DNA of 64,000 bases. Origin: Paraprevotella clara YIT 11840 (lineage in GTDB: Bacteria > Bacteroidota > Bacteroidia > Bacteroidales > Bacteroidaceae). Numbering within the stretch: the first letter of the stretch is position 1; each line of letters begins with the position of its first letter. The notes under the pieces were generated by a model. It made no database searches. It was not told the DNA's origin and saw only the letters and a list, made by a program, of their open reading frames with translations. Of the stretch, positions 62,404 through 64,000 are shown in pieces. The stretch spans positions 62,001 through 126,000 of the forward strand of contig NZ_JH376618.1 in the NCBI RefSeq assembly GCF_000233955.1, read 5' to 3'. A program made the position numbers and the translations under genes.

Positions 62404-64000
62404 ATGAAGAAACGACTATTATTGGTGACCATGGGGGCGGCTTCGTTCCTCCAGTCCCCAGCGCAGCAGTTGCTGCCGGAGAACCCTGTCCCGCTGGAGC
62501 GTATAGGCATTCCCGACTATTCTTCGTTTTATGATGCTGACAGGGACGGAGTGAAAGAATATTATTACGACTTGGGGCATGAATCCATGAGACGCTACCA
62601 TTGGAAAGCTCCCGGCTGCTATGGAGCGTATGTGCCGATTGCAATTCCGGATGTCGCCCACTTTGGCAACGGGCAGTATGGCATGTTGTTGCATGCAAAT
62701 AATGACGGCATCCCGGACTTTTCAGGTTTTGTGTTTTCTGATGCTTGGGTTACTCCCATTGCCATAAGTGAAACCGATGGGACCTACCGTCTGATGAATC
62801 AAGCCAATTCTGCTTATCCGCTGGATGTGAACCACGACGGATTGCCGGACTTGTTCGCGTTCAACAATACGGACTGGGACATCCTCTATCAAAATCCCGA
62901 CGGGACGTTTACCGCCACGCGCATCGATACCCTTTCGCGTACGCAGGCCGATTCGTTGGTGGCCCGTAAGGCGGAAGAGGCTGACGGGAAGTTCGACACC
63001 GGTGGCCTGCCGTCGTTGCGTGACGGCATGTTTGTGGGCGGCGGCCATGTGACGGACGAAAGCTACAAATTCACTCAGGCAATCGACGTGAACCGCGACG
63101 GCTATATGGATTTGGTGGGGCCGCGTACGATTTTTTACAACATGGGCGACAACCGTTTCGTGGCCTCCCGGCAACCGGGCGAGCTGACCGTGAAGGACTT
63201 GAACGGCGATGGCATTCCCGACTACATCTATAATGATACGGAAGGCAAGCGTGTGTACACCCGTACCTACTTGGGCGGTGACCGTTTCGAGGAACAGACC
63301 TTGGTGAAGGATTTGGACGTGACGGACATCCATTGCTACGACTTCGACAAGGACGGTGACGTGGACATTCTGCTCACGTTCGACTATCTGTATTCTTCCT
63401 CTTTCTCTTTCCTGCTTTTTGCCGAGAACACGGGTGGCGGGCATTTTACCCTTCACGAGTATTCCTTTGCCTCCAAATGGGCGTTCGGTGCTTGTCTCGA
63501 TGTGGACAATGATGGCTTTATGGAACTTTTGGCCGGTAAGCAGGGATTGTATTATGGTGGTGAAGAAAGGTCGGGTTCGGTAGAGGGTTTATATTTGTTC
63601 CGCTTGGACAACATGAAAAATGTAGAAGAACCGAATGATATACTGGTGGCCGGTACTTTTGGTTATGACCGTAGTGGTAGCAGTGCAACCGACTGGAAAG
63701 AAACCGTCATCAGCGGATTGAGCGAAAATGTCATATTGGCAGATATAGACAATGATGGTTATCTGGACATCTTGGCTGATACGTCGCGCCTCTTCGGAAA
63801 TCATTATGAACCGAATGAGGTTGTAGGGTATTGGGCCACCAAAGACTTACCCCTTTTGCAGGGCATCCCGGCCAACGAAGCCCCGCAACGCATGTCTGCC
63901 CCTTCAGTAAACCTCGACCGCAAGAGCGGCAAACTGAAGATTGCTTGGCAGCAGGGAAAAGACAAGGAGACTTCTACCGTGGATTTGACCTATGCCCTCC
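62404..64000 (+). CDS. Exported FG-GAP/VCBS-repeat protein (partial, runs off the window)
   Basis: The frame stays open from ATG 62404 to the window end (532 codons). A signal peptide (cleavage near S-P-A-Q) is followed by many D-x-D/N-x-D-G-x-x-D/E loops: D-A-D-R-D-G, D-V-N-H-D-G, D-V-N-R-D-G, D-L-N-G-D-G, D-F-D-K-D-G, D-V-D-N-D-G and D-I-D-N-D-G. These calcium-binding blades are typical of FG-GAP/VCBS beta-propellers. The last visible residues (K-L-K-I-A-W-Q-Q-G-K-D) may begin a fibronectin-like or sorting domain. It is likely secreted or on the surface; role unknown. Confidence 0.8.
   Translation, partial: MKKRLLLVTMGAASFLQSPAQQLLPENPVPLERIGIPDYSSFYDADRDGVKEYYYDLGHESMRRYHWKAPGCYGAYVPIAIPDVAHFGNGQYGMLLHANNDGIPDFSGFVFSDAWVTPIAISETDGTYRLMNQANSAYPLDVNHDGLPDLFAFNNTDWDILYQNPDGTFTATRIDTLSRTQADSLVARKAEEADGKFDTGGLPSLRDGMFVGGGHVTDESYKFTQAIDVNRDGYMDLVGPRTIFYNMGDNRFVASRQPGELTVKDLNGDGIPDYIYNDTEGKRVYTRTYLGGDRFEEQTLVKDLDVTDIHCYDFDKDGDVDILLTFDYLYSSSFSFLLFAENTGGGHFTLHEYSFASKWAFGACLDVDNDGFMELLAGKQGLYYGGEERSGSVEGLYLFRLDNMKNVEEPNDILVAGTFGYDRSGSSATDWKETVISGLSENVILADIDNDGYLDILADTSRLFGNHYEPNEVVGYWATKDLPLLQGIPANEAPQRMSAPSVNLDRKSGKLKIAWQQGKDKETSTVDLTYAL

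Overview
The window looks like a chromosome segment from a Bacteroidales gut-type bacterium, perhaps near Bacteroidaceae/Prevotellaceae; I cannot fix the genus. Evidence: repeated TAnnTTTG promoter -7 elements, lipoproteins with a C-G-D-D or C-D-D type export tail, an ATP synthase operon ordered atpD-C-B-E-F-H-A-G, class III fructose bisphosphatase, carboxynorspermidine decarboxylase, PCMD and UPF0597 proteins, and a C10 protease with a type IX-like tail. No prophage, insertion sequence, rRNA or CRISPR array is visible. Most of the window is ordinary housekeeping DNA.

Layout. 1-689 holds no gene but a short modular repeat array and strong hairpins. 690-2150 is a secreted GH28-like enzyme. 2305-14229 is a tight same-strand run: a PurF-like amidotransferase, carA, carB, an SLC13 transporter, cysC, cysD, cysN and a sulfotransferase. 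It makes carbamoyl phosphate, imports an anion (probably sulfate), makes PAPS and uses PAPS to sulfonate an unknown acceptor. No PAPS reductase is present, so the cys genes look dedicated to sulfonation. 14320-15844 carries envelope lipoprotein genes. 15944-19947 has pepD, a beta-helix lipoprotein and an EEP-family phosphatase. 19965-21676 (minus) has rlmH, a 50-residue Pmp3/YqaE peptide and a nitronate monooxygenase/FabK-like flavoprotein. 22170-29253 has nadC, an M23 peptidase, a C69 dipeptidase, a phosphoglucomutase and a NADH pyrophosphatase. 29327-35317 has a flavodiiron protein, a short DnaJ-like protein, a 5'-nucleotidase and fbp. 35523-38918 has an outer membrane barrel, a PCMD protein and nspC. 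39051-39428 is a tRNA cluster (Gly-Leu-Leu-Gly). 39481-43596 has an SBF-family transporter, a conserved hypothetical, a long noncoding stretch and a zinc alcohol dehydrogenase. 43896-47336 is a large C10 cysteine protease. 47478-51847 has a conserved hypothetical, a UPF0597 protein, a GH30 enzyme and a Spy-like protein. 52134-58882 (minus) is the complete F-type ATP synthase operon, divergent from a LysR regulator. The window ends with a lipoprotein, pncB, a structured noncoding region and an FG-GAP/VCBS protein running off the end.

The most unusual signal is a family of intergenic arrays (186-245, 21927-22030, 33097-33178, 41653-41690, 51872-51953). They have an exact 22-bp period: 16-bp modules separated by 6-bp A/T-rich spacers. 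Each 16-mer is a pair of 8-bp half-words drawn, in either orientation, from a small shared vocabulary. I do not recognise this as a described element. A second noncoding family is an 83-bp nested-palindrome element, tandemly duplicated at 41907-42076, whose 3' arm supplies the promoter of the alcohol dehydrogenase.
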